From Apostichopus japonicus (lineage: Eukaryota; Echinodermata; Holothuroidea; Aspidochirotida; Stichopodidae): 62,000 bases of DNA. Positions 34,751 to 46,617 of the stretch are shown here, piece after piece. The notes below the pieces were generated by a model. The model was not told the DNA's origin, did no database searches, and saw nothing but the letters and a program-made list of their open reading frames with translations. The stretch lies in contig NC_092561.1 of the NCBI RefSeq assembly GCF_037975245.1, positions 19,093,508-19,155,507 of the forward strand, given 5' to 3'. The position numbers and the translations under genes were made by a program. How positions within the stretch are numbered: position 1 is the stretch's first letter; each line of letters begins with the position of its first letter.

Positions 34751-35382
34751 GACTGAATATTAGTAAAAATAAGGTTGGGCGAAATGACCAACACGGTTGG
34801 GCGAAATGACCAACACGGTTGGGCGAAATGACCAACACGGTTGGGCGAAATGACCAACACGGTTGGGCGAACTGACCATGCTGGTTGGGCGAAATGACCA
34901 ACGCGGTTGGGCGAAATGACCAGGCTGGTTGGGCGAAATGGCAGTTGGGCGAAATGGTTGTTGGGCGAAGTGACTCGCAAGCTCAGGAATTACAGTACTG
35001 TAGCGGTCAACTAAGCACAATGGAAGATTCAGTGTACAAGCTAAAAAGAATTTATCCCTGTGCATTTACAGCACAGGATGAGATTAAGGAGGACCTGGGC
35101 TAGATTTTCCCAGTAAAAAACAGACCAGTCCCAATTCCACAGGGTCCTCCTTTACATTATCTGAAAGCAGTGAAGTAAATAATCACTCTTTGTTGGTCAA
35201 AATTAATCCAAGCAAAAAGTTGGAAGGTGCTGCAAGACAAATTACATGATGCTGGCAACGTCTCTTCAACTTTTGTAGAAGTCAACCGAACACAAGCTAA
35301 GCATCAGGGGAACAAGCATCTCCCCCATGTGTGTAGTTACAGCACACAACAAGATTTAAAGGCGTGGGACATTCCCAGTACT

Positions 35383-35750
35383 CATAGGCGTAGGAGCCCA
35401 TTTTGATTTGGGGGGGGCTGTAACGACTTGCCCAAAAAATATAACCAAACTTTTTCGAGCGCGTTCAACATTTAAATGTCATTTCATATAGGCATGCATC
35501 GGTTATAATGTACATCGCCTGCCAATTACATACAATTATTTGCCATGTTATTAAGCTTCCATATTGGTTATCATTTTGGGGCAATAATAATGATAATAAT
35601 CATACTTTTACCATTGAAAAGCACATTGCAATTTATTTTTCTCTCAGTAGGTGCCCGAAAAATTTGCAGCATATTGCTCAAATTTTTACGAAAATATTTG
35701 GTTGGGGCTGCAGGCCCCCCCCCACCCCCGCCTCCTACTGTACGCCTATG
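35383..35750. mobile_element. hAT-like MITE with poly-G/C tracts, exact 8-bp duplication
   Basis: It begins CATAGGCGTAGGAG and ends TACGCCTATG, and is flanked by CCAGTACT at 35375-35382 and 35751-35758. 368 bp. A non-coding member of the family at 3140. Confidence 0.88.
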
Positions 35751-35759
35751 CCAGTACTT

Positions 35760-37540
35760 GGTCGTAGAATCATCCCGATATCCACAGGACTCTTTGTTAA
35801 ATTTTTCTGAAAACAGTCAAGGAACAATCCCTCTGTTTGCTGAAAAATTTCAGCAACTTGGCAGATTAAGAATACTTATGGTTTTAACTTGTAACAAGAT
35901 AATATTCATATAATGCTGAATAATCACTTAACTTTTCATCAAAATATGATGATTGGAAAACCAAAAAATATAGCTAATTGACAGAGCTTCAAATTCCTGG
36001 ATAATGCATAATTTATGTATATAAATACAGAATTTAGGCACTAAGCTGAAGACCACTGACCTAAAAACATTTCACCAAATTGTTTTCTTTTTTCACATGT
36101 AAAGTACTGTACATGATGGAATTGAGTGTCAAGTTCAAACATTGATGTTAAGTTCAAACAATTGATCTTCCCAAATGTTATAAATGAACTACTGTACAAA
36201 CCTTCCTTCCCCCCTTTCCCCCAAAATGAAACAACAAAGAAATAAACATAAAAAAAATAATAAAAAAAAATTAGATAGTTATAAAACAAATAAATTCAAA
36301 TTTTGGCTCCGGTGATGTTGATGCATTATTTCTATATCATTGAGGTGAGTGATATTTCTGTTTGTTCCAAAAATAAATTTCTCTAAATATAAAGTAGTGG
36401 ATATTGGATCTGAACAACCCACAAATGTACATATAGTGTCTTTTTTGTTATAAAAGAAAGCGATAAAGTCCTCTGTGAGTCACATGACCTGATGTGCTGT
36501 TTGCTGGTCTTTTTGGCAAGAAAAAAGTGTTAGCTAGATCAACATTTTGCCACAAAGAACCAACGTCTCATTATTAAACGTTTCAAGATACAATCAGTGT
36601 GACATAGATGGGTCTATGGAAAAGCAAGATATATGTATTATATAATATTCAATTTATCTTATTGACAAGACTAAGGACAATAAATGTGCCTTCAAAAGCA
36701 CAGCACTGGTAATGATGACCTCACTGATTCTGCTCGTTTAGCTACAGTAGTTCTAGGTCCCAAGAGGTAGCCTAGAAGGTAGGCCTAACCATTAGCCTAA
36801 CAATAACAATGAAATCGTTCAGATAGGCACTATGTTAGGTTTAGAGACCAAAAGATTAAAAGTCTGGTACTGTAGTAGAGCTTATTTCAGTATTCAAGGT
36901 GCCAGTCAACTGTCGGCAAAGTAAATTTTTTCTTCTTGGTAATTTCTTTGGCCACAATTAAAATCTGTTCTGGTGATGCAGATTTTTTGCAGCAGGTGGT
37001 TCAAGTCTTACAGATTCTTACAGTGGAGATTTGTCTACAGGTGATAATATAACTCTTTTTCTTCATCTACTCTCACTTGGGTCACTATATACCCTTGGCA
37101 GGGCAATGCCAGTACAAAAAGATCTCTTAATTTACAGTTAGCTTGTTACAATGTTCAATGTTATGTAACAGTGCATGTGTACAATTGGTCAGCATTTGAT
37201 AATTTTTCAACTACACATACATTAACACTTCAAATGGCAGTGCCCCTTCCTTCCCCCCCCCCTTTGTTAATGGAAGGATCAAAGACCTTGTCCACTCCAG
37301 GAAGGACAAAGAGATTAAAAACTTGCAATTTAGTGTGATTGGTCAGGCCTTTCCTTCCAAGACAATCAAACGAAATTCTAACAAACGGATAATATTTCTT
37401 TACTTTATAATATCTTTGTTACAGGTACGACGCAATAATCATAAATATACTAAGTTACAATGTGAAAGTTTTAACTTGCACACAATTAAGAAGTACATGT
37501 ACAAACCCACTGGCAGGCCTGATTATGGGGGTGGGGACAG
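35760..37540. other. Intergenic, nothing recognised
   Basis: AT-rich with a C run near 37252. No gene was recognised. Confidence 0.45.
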
Positions 37541-37559
37541 GTGCACACTATAAGGTCTT

Positions 37560-37664
37560 CTCCAACATTTTTCCGGGACCTTGTGCAAATTTTCAAATTC
37601 ACAACTAGATATCCAAATTTTTCAAAAGGGGAGGGGGAGGGCACCCCCTTGTTCCCTCTCCCCT
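37560..37664. repeat. Fragment of the poly-G MITE family
   Basis: It shares caaaaggggagggggagggc and the following C runs with 3205, 27178 and 28610. It is interrupted on the right by the TTAA MITE. Confidence 0.55.
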
Positions 37665-37668
37665 TTAA

Positions 37669-37950
37669 AGGGTGAGAAGACTCGTGCACAAAGAAACATA
37701 TCTCATGCCGGTAATCTGACCTATAGTTTAATGAGGTGTAACAGAAGGGTTAGACACCACCATCGATCCCAGAAAATATGCACACAGCTTGCTACCTTCG
37801 GTAATTAGACACTACTGTACAGTCAATGCATACAGCTACGGTCAATACCCACAACACAGTGTATACATAGCAGCGTGGACATCTCAAGCAAGCAACGGAA
37901 CTTAACTTTTTCAATTGCAGCACGCGGTTTGGGGCGAGTCTTCCATGCCC
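37669..37950 (-). mobile_element. TTAA MITE, copy 2
   Basis: 282 bp between TTAA at 37665-37668 and TTAA at 37951-37954. The ends are agggtgagaagactcg and cgagtcttccatgccc. An internal deletion near 37885 removes part of the family body. Confidence 0.88.
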
Positions 37951-38119
37951 TTAAGAAACCTTCGGTAATAACTGAACCATATGAAAAGAAACATTTTCAT
38001 CTTCAACAATATAGCATCGATACCATGGTTCAAATTTTTACTAAATTAATAAATAGGACACATAATAGTGGAAAATATACAATCATGAAAGTACGAACAA
38101 ATAAGAAATAAGATGGAGG

Positions 38120-38990
38120 ATTAGAAGGTTGAAAGATTAAAAGGATGATAACAGAGATTCTAAAAACCCATTTTGAGTATACATGCCTGCTCTGTAGATA
38201 AATGAGTTCTTAAAAAGCATAATTCGAAAAGTAATTGGCAAGATAGTACAGGATTTCGTAGATTGTAATTGTTTGTTATATTGCACAGAGAGATCAACTC
38301 GGAGTGAAGTGGGTGATCTATATATTCTTTCAGTAGCTAGTCTTATGAAGTCATTTCTAGAAGCAGTGTTTACTTTAACAACCAGGATTTCATAATCGAA
38401 ATAAAATATATTTGAGCAGTATTTCAAGAAACCTCTGAATCGCACCATAGAAACCATACTGTACCTTTCTGCAAAAATCTTAATCTACTCAATTCGGATG
38501 TTGGAAGCAGAACGTGGGCCGATCCTTTCCAGGTTCCGTTTAAATCTTGAACTATAAACAGCGTGTCCAGACCATGATAATGAAATGTGCTATTACGTCT
38601 AATTTCACTACGCAGTGAAGGTGCGCTAATTACGTTTAGGAAGAACGTACTAGCAAAAATGACAGTTCAGATTGGTCAGGTTCTGTAGATTATGCAATCA
38701 CGCGGAATTTTGCTGAGTCACAGTCGCGTAATAATTAAACAGGTGCTGCAGATTATATAAACCCACGCGGGAACATGGGAATATGCTGAGTCACAGCCAA
38801 GAAGTATGTTAGTGATGTATTGCTATGTACCAATGGAAAGCGATTAGGGTAACTTATTTCGTTGTCTAAACTAAGTTTGTTGTTGTCTTAACTAAGTTTG
38901 TTAATTGTTGTCTAGACTAAAGTTGTTGCTGCCGTTTTACCACGCTGTTGCTCATGCTTAATTATCGTTTTGCAAAGATTAGAACACCTG
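38120..38990. other. Intergenic, no supported gene
   Basis: A 106-codon minus-strand frame (38137-38457) lacks any recognised motif or splice context and is not called as a gene. Confidence 0.4.
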
Positions 38991-39760
38991 CTGATGTGAT
39001 ACAACTCCATTGCAAGAGATTGTACCATTGTAATGAGGGGGGGGGGGGCAGTGGAGGAATCGAAACTTGAGCAATCATTCTTTGAAGACTGTGCAGCGCC
39101 ATCACTATTGACCTTTTTGCCGTTGTTATTTTTCCTTCAGGGAATTTACAAAAATTGACAAGATGAGATTAGAAATGACACTGCTTATGTATTTTCTTGC
39201 ATGTTGATGTTTCCTTTCATTGTTTGACGACATGAGTTTTAAAACAATGAACAGCTGTGACTTCTGAAGAAGGGTGTGTGATGGAATTCGATGTGAGGGG
39301 GGGGGGGGGCTGGGTGAAAGCATAGTTGGCTATTATTTTATGAAGACTATCACAGATATATAGCACTGCCCCTGGTGATGTATTTTGATTTTGTTTCTTT
39401 CTTTTCCATGTTCATTACTTGCGTTGACAAATTGAGCGGTTTGTTTTGACCATAATTTAGACAGCTATTACATTTTGAAGGGGTTTGTGTGGAGAATGGG
39501 ATGGGCGGTTGGAAGTGAAGTTTAATCATCACTCGACGAAGACTGTCATAGAGCGGGGGTGGGGGGGGGGTCGGTAGTAAAACTTAATGATTCATTTTAT
39601 GAAGACTTTCTATAGATGTAAGACAGTCACCTGATCTACCTTGCAGTAGCTTTCCCTTCACGTTCATTACTATTAATTGGAAAGATGACAACATTGTTTA
39701 AAACACGTTGAAAGGGTAGAATGAGTGAAGAAATTGATGATCATTTAGTCCTTCACCGCC
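38990..39760. repeat. ~260-bp diverged tandem repeat, three copies each headed by poly-G
   Basis: G runs at 39036, 39299 and 39555 are each followed by similar text (ttttatgaagact, then ttcattact, then ttgacaa). Spacing is 262 and 257 bp. Confidence 0.7.
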
Positions 39761-39974
39761 AATGCTATTCAACTTCAGTTTTTATTCCATCTCATACCCA
39801 TGTATCATGTTACCTTAGTTGATATTCATTAATACAACGTTAACCATGCATACACCTCTACTGTGTGCTTTTTAACTGCGATGAGTGAATTTAAACAGCA
39901 CTGCATTAGTATAGCGGATAGGACGAGATACCTGCGTTATTGAGTTATAACACCCACTTTCCGTGTAACTTTAA

Positions 39975-40335
39975 GGGTGTGAAGACTCGCGCAAAAAGAA
40001 ACGTCTAATGCCGGTAATCTGACCTAGTTTCGAATGAGGTGTAACAGAAGTGTTAAATACCACCCTCGATCCCAGAAAATTCACACACAGCTTGCTACCA
40101 TCGGTAATTAGACACTAGTGTACAGTCAGTACATACAGCTGCGGTCAATACCCACAGCACAGTATACAAATGATACAGCGATGGGCATCTCAGGCCCAGC
40201 TAAAGATAACAAGGTATCACGTTTCATTACTGTCTGCATTTTGTAGCGACACGAAGAAAACGTCACTTGCAAGCAACAGAACGTTGTAACTTTTACAGAT
40301 GGCCGCACTCGGTTTGGGGCGAGTCTTCAATGCCT
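39975..40335 (-). mobile_element. TTAA MITE, copy 3
   Basis: 361 bp between TTAA at 39971-39974 and TTAA at 40336-40339. The inverted ends are gggtgtgaagactcgc and gcgagtcttcaatgcc. Confidence 0.9.
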
Positions 40336-40437
40336 TTAACTTAACCAGGGTGAGTACGTTTACGCACGCTGATGCATCGTATAGCGGATGGAATAACTTA
40401 CGTTTTTTGCATAAGTTTATTCAATTTCTTTATTGAG

Positions 40438-40660
40438 CAGGGGTACACTTGGAGGCTTGAAGAGGCTTAACAGCTGCATCAGTGCAACATCAAAGCTATA
40501 AGTGGAGGCTTCAAGAGGCTTAACAACTGCATCAGCATTGGGGTACAACTGTAGGCTTAAAGAGGTTCAACGACTGAATTATTACAATACCAGGGGTACA
40601 ACTGGGGGCTTTAATTGGCTTAACAACACCATCATTACAGTATTAGGGGTACAGCTGGAT
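40438..40660. repeat. ~60-bp diverged tandem repeat
   Basis: Units share ggggtaca, ggaggctt, aagaggcttaaca and ctgcatca. Confidence 0.7.
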
Positions 40661-40879
40661 CTCAAAAATATAAATCAAATTGTAGAACTCTTATCACAGT
40701 GTGTGTTACCAATTGTTACCAATTGCATTAAAAGAAAAACGAAATCATAAGATTAACACTACAATTAATATTTAATAACACCATAACCCATATAAACTTA
40801 AAATACAGTAAAATACATTAAAGAGTAAAAAGTCAGTCACATCCTTTAAGAAGTGGCTATGTAAGGGTACTAACTTCTA

Positions 40880-41430
40880 CTAAATTATACTTCTATATAA
40901 TTACTACATATGCAATGAACATTTAATTTGTATTTATGTATATGTCTTGACATATTTTTTTGTTCTTTCTTCAGGGAGTCTTCTACACTGTTAAAGGGTG
41001 TGAAGACTCGCGCAAAAGAACGTCCAATGCCGGTAATCTGACCTAGTTTCGAATAAGGTGTAACATAAGTGTTAGACACCACCATCGGTCCCGGGAAATA
41101 CACACACAGTTTGCTACCATCGGTAATTAGACACTATAGTGTACAGTCAGTACATACAGCTGCGGTTAATACCCACAGTGTACACACAATACAGCGATGG
41201 ACATCTCAGGTCCAGCTAAAGATAACAAGGTATCACAATTCATTACTGTACTGCCTTCATTTTGTAGCGACACGAACAAAACGTCACTTGCAAGCAACGG
41301 AAAGTTAACTTTTTCAGATGGCCGCACGCAGCTTGGGGCGAGCCTTCAATGCCTTTAAGCTTTTATTAGCTTCATGGGAGACTTCCCTTCACTTTGTACT
41401 TTTGTGGAAAAAACAAATACATAAATGAAA
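40880..41430 (+). mobile_element. LINE 3' end, related to the LINE at 51900, split by a TTAA MITE
   Basis: cttcagggagtcttctacactgttaa before 40994 and gcttttattagc, gggagacttccc, tttgtac, aacaaata after 41359 align with the 3' UTR hairpin and tail of the LINE at 53660-53755. The copy is extremely 5'-truncated. Confidence 0.75.
40995..41354 (-). mobile_element. TTAA MITE, copy 4
   Basis: 360 bp between TTAA at 40991-40994 and 41355-41358. The ends are agggtgtgaagactcgc and gcgagccttcaatgcct. It sits inside a LINE 3' end, whose uninterrupted paralogue gives the empty site. Confidence 0.93.
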
Positions 41431-41439
41431 AACTGATAA

Positions 41440-42190
41440 CTTCACCTATATACAAGACATCAATCCTTACATAGTCCCGTAACCGTCCTTCCTCGCCACC
41501 ACCCTGCTCACCGTCTTCGCAAAATGAACAAAAATGTTGAACACAGGACATATACTTTAAGAAATGTGTATCGTATCACGTTACTCCTGTATGATCTCAG
41601 CTACTTTTAAAGTCCCCATATTCCCGTATTTGAAAGACTTAGTATATAGTTATACATGTGGCGAAGAGCGTGTCCATGCGGCTGTTCTGCCTCACTCAAT
41701 ATGATAGCAAAGACCTGTTGATAATATGCCTCAGATTTGAATATTATTATACATTTTTTTTTTACTGCAGCAGGAAATTGAAGCAGATTTCATCTCCCCC
41801 ATTAACCTACTTTAATTTATAACCGAGACTGGTGATCCCAGTAATGCGCTCTTTTTCAAGAAAGTTGCTCACGAAATAAAATATCTCAGATATGAAAAGT
41901 GATATATGCTAGTTTTTTTTTTCTGAAGAGGAAGTGGAGTTTGCAATAAAACGCAGAGAAAATAAGGATAATGTACAAATGCATCACCGCACGTTTGCAA
42001 AACAAGATGACTCTATGGACGGCCAATTCTTCATTTATTGTTTTGAAACAAACTCACAATTCATGTTCATTTTCTTGATTTCGTTAACACGTTAGCCAAC
42101 GATCTTTCTATTTCCTGTGCTCTCGGGAGTCCAATTTTAAACTGAATATAACTGTACCATCATGAGTTGTAAATTTATCTTTATTCATAT
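41440..42190. other. Downstream of the LRR-Ig gene, nothing recognised
   Basis: No gene was recognised. TTTATT at 42180-42185 reads AATAAA on the minus strand, 12 nt past the LRR-Ig stop, and may be its polyadenylation signal. Confidence 0.4.
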
Positions 42191-42196
42191 AGAGTC

Positions 42197-44331
42197 TTAC
42201 GGTTTTCGCCAATCGTTATCATAGGTATGTCCGATGCTACCTCCGTCTCTTGCGGATGTTTTCGCTGACATTTCAGAACTTTCTTCTGCGACGTTATCCA
42301 TCATCTCGTAAAGATCATCATCTGCATTTGGACATGACCGAGAAATAGTAAGAGGCTTCGGCTGAGATGTATGGCCATCTTCTTTGATGTCTTCTCTGTG
42401 GTTCAACTTCGCTGCCTGTCCCACGGTGGTTCCTCTGAGTAATTGTATTGCTTTATTTGCATTAACTAGCCGGTACTGCATAAAACCCAAAATCATTAGA
42501 ATAACCAGAAGAATCACCATAATCGATGATACGGCAATAATAAAAGGCAATGAAGAAGAAATCTCTTCTCCTCCGTTATTTGTGTCTGACTCTCCTGTGA
42601 TATAAGGTTGCCAAGATCTTGTGGTTAAGATCTCTTGGGTTGACTCTTTCACAGACACGCTGATATTGATGGAAAGCGAACTATGCGGACTCAACGGTCG
42701 ACAAATGAAAGTACCCGCCGATACCAGCCCTTGGACTGTCAGATACTCTGTCTCCGTTTGTCTGAAGTAGTCCCATCCAGAGTTTACGAACACTTCCGAT
42801 GACGTGCTTGGAGTAAATATCCAGTCATAACGCCAAACCGGAGGATCAGCACCAATGGTAGGACAGCGAAGTACCAATGTATCCCCTAGCATGGTTTCAG
42901 CAGTCAATGTAGCATTAGGATCTAGCCGAGGAGGACACGCGAAACTGCTAGGAGACAAGGAGGTAATAGATAAACCTTGTAATGTTAGGGGTGAGGCACA
43001 TCTGGGTAGGCTACAACTGTATAACTCGTCGAACCTGTAGCAATTTGGAGAAATGTTTCGTAGGATTGCACTCCGAAAAGATGAGTGGTTATAAGCAAGC
43101 CACCTTAGTGAACAGTCACAATTCAATGGATTATTTTCCAAATTGATGGACGATGAAATTGAATTTCTGGTCTCGTTGAGGAATAATTCTTCCTCGCTAG
43201 CCACAACTTCAATCAAATTGTAACTAACATCCAACCAAAAATAACGTGTTGTCATATCAAGTAAACAGCGAAGGCAGATAGTCGAGAACGATAGAATGTT
43301 ATTATTCCTCAAGTCAATTGATACAGAGCGTGAATGAAAATTAAATGCGTCGTGATGTATGTAACTGATCCTGTTGTTTTGTAACTGTAGTAAAAAGAAA
43401 TATAAGTCGTCATTCAGATTTACTGCATGAGCTAAAACCTCCGTGATATCGTTGTCACTGGCGTAAAGTCGTAAATATCTATATGTTGTTTGCCAAGATT
43501 TGATTTTCAAAAAGTTGGATGGAAACGATTTAAGTCTATTGAACGACAAATCGAATTTAATATTGACAGAGACGTTCGACACGTATGTTCCCAACGAGCT
43601 GTTGATATGATTGTGTCGTAAGTCGATGTTTAGCGTACTATATGGGGACGACACTGGCACATCGTTTCAGTTGACTATACTGATATTGTTGCCAGAATAA
43701 TCCAATGTGGAATAAGTGGACGACAGTCTACACCAGTGTTACCAGAGTTAGCGTTTTTACACTAGATCTAGCGTTTTTAGTCATTTGTGGGGTTCTAGCG
43801 CACGTTTTTTCTAATTTTGGTAATTCTACCGTTTTTTGCCTAAAACTAGTTAAATTTGCCAAAAATTGACCACTTTTCAGATTTTTTAGACAAAATTCTT
43901 ACTTGGAGACCCATCCAAATTTATTTTGAGTATTTTTGCCCAATCTTCGGAATTTCCTACCGAGAATTTCCATATTTTTTAAAAATTTTCTGGGTCAGAC
44001 TATTACTCAAATCAACTATTCAAAATCTATTTTGTGATCGGTGACCATTCATCCTACGCATCTGTGCTAAATTGACTCCAAACAACACGAATGTTAGGGA
44101 AACTACCATTTAGCGTTTTCTAGGGTTTTATTTTCGCAAATTTAGCGTTTTTTCGTCAACTGTCGCTGGTAACGCTGGTCTACACGAGAACATCGAAGTC
44201 AAACCGAGGCCACCGCAGTCTAAAGAATCACTGCTACAACGACAAAGATCAGGACAAGGCTCACATTCTAGACATGAAACTGAACTGACCACCAAGGTTA
44301 AAATAACGAAAAACTGACTTTTTCGATCCAT
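42197..44331 (-). pseudogene. LRR-Ig transmembrane receptor, intronless, disrupted
   Basis: The first part (44331-44186) gives a signal peptide (MDRKSQFFVILTLVVSSVSC) and an LRRNT cysteine cap (CEPCPDLCRC). The rest (43733-42197) gives about five leucine-rich repeats, an LRRCT cap (NPLNCDCSLRWLA at ~177 of the 487-codon ORF), an Ig-like domain with Cys266 and Cys320, a transmembrane helix (~371-398) and a ~90-residue tail. The tail has Tyr motifs DLYEMMD (YxxM, PI3-kinase type) and HTYDNDW. A 444-bp hAT-like element at 43734-44177 separates the parts. Even without it, TGA at 43669-43667 is in frame. LRR-Ig proteins are single-pass surface receptors in adhesion or innate recognition. This allele cannot make the full protein unless the insert is spliced out and the stop is an assembly error. 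Confidence 0.85.
43734..44177. mobile_element. hAT-like MITE inside the LRR-Ig coding exon
   Basis: The termini are CAGTGTTACCAGAG and CGCTGGTAACGCTG, imperfect inverted repeats. It is flanked by identical GTCTACAC at 43726-43733 and 44178-44185. 444 bp, AT-rich, with tagcgtttt motifs near both ends and no ORF. Confidence 0.93.
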
Positions 44332-44339
44332 ATTTGGTT

Positions 44340-46235
44340 CCCAAATTATCAGTAGCAGCGCCGAGGGATTCGATAAAACTAACTTGATTCAGTCACGCAG
44401 CTATGATTGGTGAAGATGGTTGTTGCAGTAAGTAGTCACAAATGGGTTAGGATTGTATTGCGACATGTGTATAGTCACTTTAGGCTAATGTTGGTATTAT
44501 GCAGTCACTTCAACCATGGAGGTAAACCTTCATGCTTCAACGATCGTAGGGTATGGTAGTCACTGACAAAGAGGACCAGAACTTACACACCACCATTCAA
44601 GATTAGTACTAGTTTGTAACAATAGCTTGTATATATTACGTAACTATTTCAAGTAGCTTCATTCACCTTAGCCATGCACGCAAATAAGACATAATTTTTA
44701 CGTTTGATGAATGTTTGAATATTGTAAGAGTCTTAGCTGGATCATTTATACCCTAGTTAATGGTTAAATTTTCCAATTTGGTGCAAAATTCATCGAGATA
44801 GATCAGTTTGAGAAGTTTAATTCCGATCCTAACTTTCAAATCGTGCCGATCCCTGAACGTAGGGCCTACATTAGGCAGTAATCAGTGGTCCATTTTTGTT
44901 TAAGTTCGTGACGCACATCGGATATGGACGTGAAAACGTGTCTCAATTCATATAAAGCTTTCACAGGGCAACAATTTGGCATTTAACTCGCAATTATGGA
45001 TTTTAATTAATTCGTAAATATTTACAAAATGCTTGTTCACAGGAGTGATGAGGAACGTGTTTGTTTTATACTACCGTCACTTTTTCGCGAAATATATAAC
45101 TTAGAAGCTACTGTAGTCTGTACAGTATAGTGTAAAACCGACATGGCGTTCGTAGTAACTACCAGCAAGTCAGTTTCTACGGGAGATGAAAACGCCTTGA
45201 AATGCTACATATGGGTCATTCCGTGTTAAATCACGGATGGCTGATGGCTGTTGCTGCACCCTCTCCAAAAATTCCCATTTTTTTTGTATGATTGGACCAC
45301 CATGAAATAAGCATATTCTGAAAATTTTAGTTACATTGCTTTACAATTGGCCGATTTATCACACTTTGAAATTGCGCAATTTGTCGCCGCCATGACATTT
45401 TGGCATTTTCTTGACCTTTGAGGTCTCATTTTTCAGCAATTAAAGATTCTAGTACCTTTCTATTTCAGATGCCTAAAGAATCTATCCCATAGAACAGGAA
45501 AATAAAAAATTAGGCTACAAAAATATTGTCTTGTGGGTTTAGGTCAACTTTAAAGTGTCAAAATATTCGATTTTTGTACTTTTCACTAAAAAATGTGCTA
45601 TTTTTAGGGATGAATTGCTCCTAAAACATTGCTTCAGGGTACTTGATTTTTTCAGAGGTTATTATGTCTAGTAGAAACATTACAAAATAATGATAACAAT
45701 GCTTCCTATGATGTGTTTGCAAGTTGTGAAACTTTAAAGTTGCTATTTCATGCTGCGATTCAGCATGAGGTAGGGGTTTTGATGCCACTTTTTTAACAAA
45801 GTAACCATGTTAGAGCTGTCAGGGTTTTATACTTTAATTATAGGTATAAAGTTCTTACACCCAAAAAAAAATTCAGGGTTCTAGCTGTTCTCAATATTAA
45901 TTTATGAAGTTGTTGAGCTGCTCCGATGTACAAAAGAGGTCGTCTTTGACGGCCAATAACTCAAAACGCGTCATGTTGAAAAAATCTGATAATTTTTTCT
46001 GGAAGAGATATAGTACCACCTGCTTGAACAAACAATTTCAGGAGGGTGTTTTGCCTTATTTTTAAATGAAAAAATCCTCAAAGTTTGGGATTTTTACATA
46101 AAACGTTTTTGCCTGTTTTGATGTTCCATGTGTTATGAGCGTGAGTATTGTACTGTACTTCAAGGTCATTCAATTCAATACCGTGCAGTTTTTAATTTCA
46201 TATAAAAAAATACTATTTACAATGTACTTGTCTGC
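44340..46235. other. Intergenic, nothing recognised
   Basis: AT-rich. gggtcattccgtgttaaatc near 45209 resembles the terminus of widespread invertebrate repeats, but no matching second end was found. Confidence 0.35.
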
Positions 46236-46239
46236 TCCA

Positions 46240-46500
46240 GGTTGAATTCATTTAATTAGAAGACTTACAAAATGAATTTCAACCATTACATACATATGTA
46301 TGTACAGTGAGTACAGTACATACACTGTACTAGGTGTATGTGTACGGAGTGCCATGAGTGCCAGAAGACTATGTTTAAACCTAACACTAATATACACACT
46401 GTACATATACACCCAGTACATTGTATGTACTGTACACACTGTATACACATGTATGTACTGGTTGAAATTCATTTTATTCTAAAGTCTTCTAATTCAACCA
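46240..46500. repeat. ~260-bp long hairpin element
   Basis: The outer arms ggttgaattcatttaatta, gaagactt and aaaatgaatttcaacca (46240-46286) are inverted at 46459-46500. Pairing continues inward through tacatacat/gtacagt blocks, so most of the element can fold on itself. Confidence 0.85.
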
Positions 46501-46617
46501 ATTGTATATGAAATGACTCAGCCATACAGTTTCCTTAAGGAATTCAAAGACACTTATGTTGCCATACTGCAGTGTGGGGGGGGGGGGCATATTCAGCCCA
46601 GTTAAATATAAAGAAAG

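Larger units (their letters stand above)
33165..34975. mobile_element. Foldback-like element with inverted minisatellite arms
   Basis: The left arm (33165-33364) and right arm (34774-34975) are inverted copies made of 22-bp units (catttcgcccaaccagcctg plus gt). Both have the same irregular outer units (cacttcgcccaacaacc, then catttcgcccaactgcc). Tandem-repeat inverted arms around a unique centre are the structure of foldback transposons such as Drosophila FB and sea urchin TU. No target duplication was found, so two independent arrays cannot be excluded. Confidence 0.55.

Noticed and set aside
38137-38457. 106-codon minus-strand ORF
   Set aside because: No recognisable domain or regulatory context; likely chance in AT-rich DNA.
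42384-43040. Plus-strand ORFs across the LRR-Ig gene
   Set aside because: Antisense shadows of the minus-strand coding frame.
45205-45240. Terminus of an autonomous DNA transposon
   Set aside because: Only one end-like motif (gggtcattccgtg) was seen, and the following ~1 kb has no transposase-like frame.
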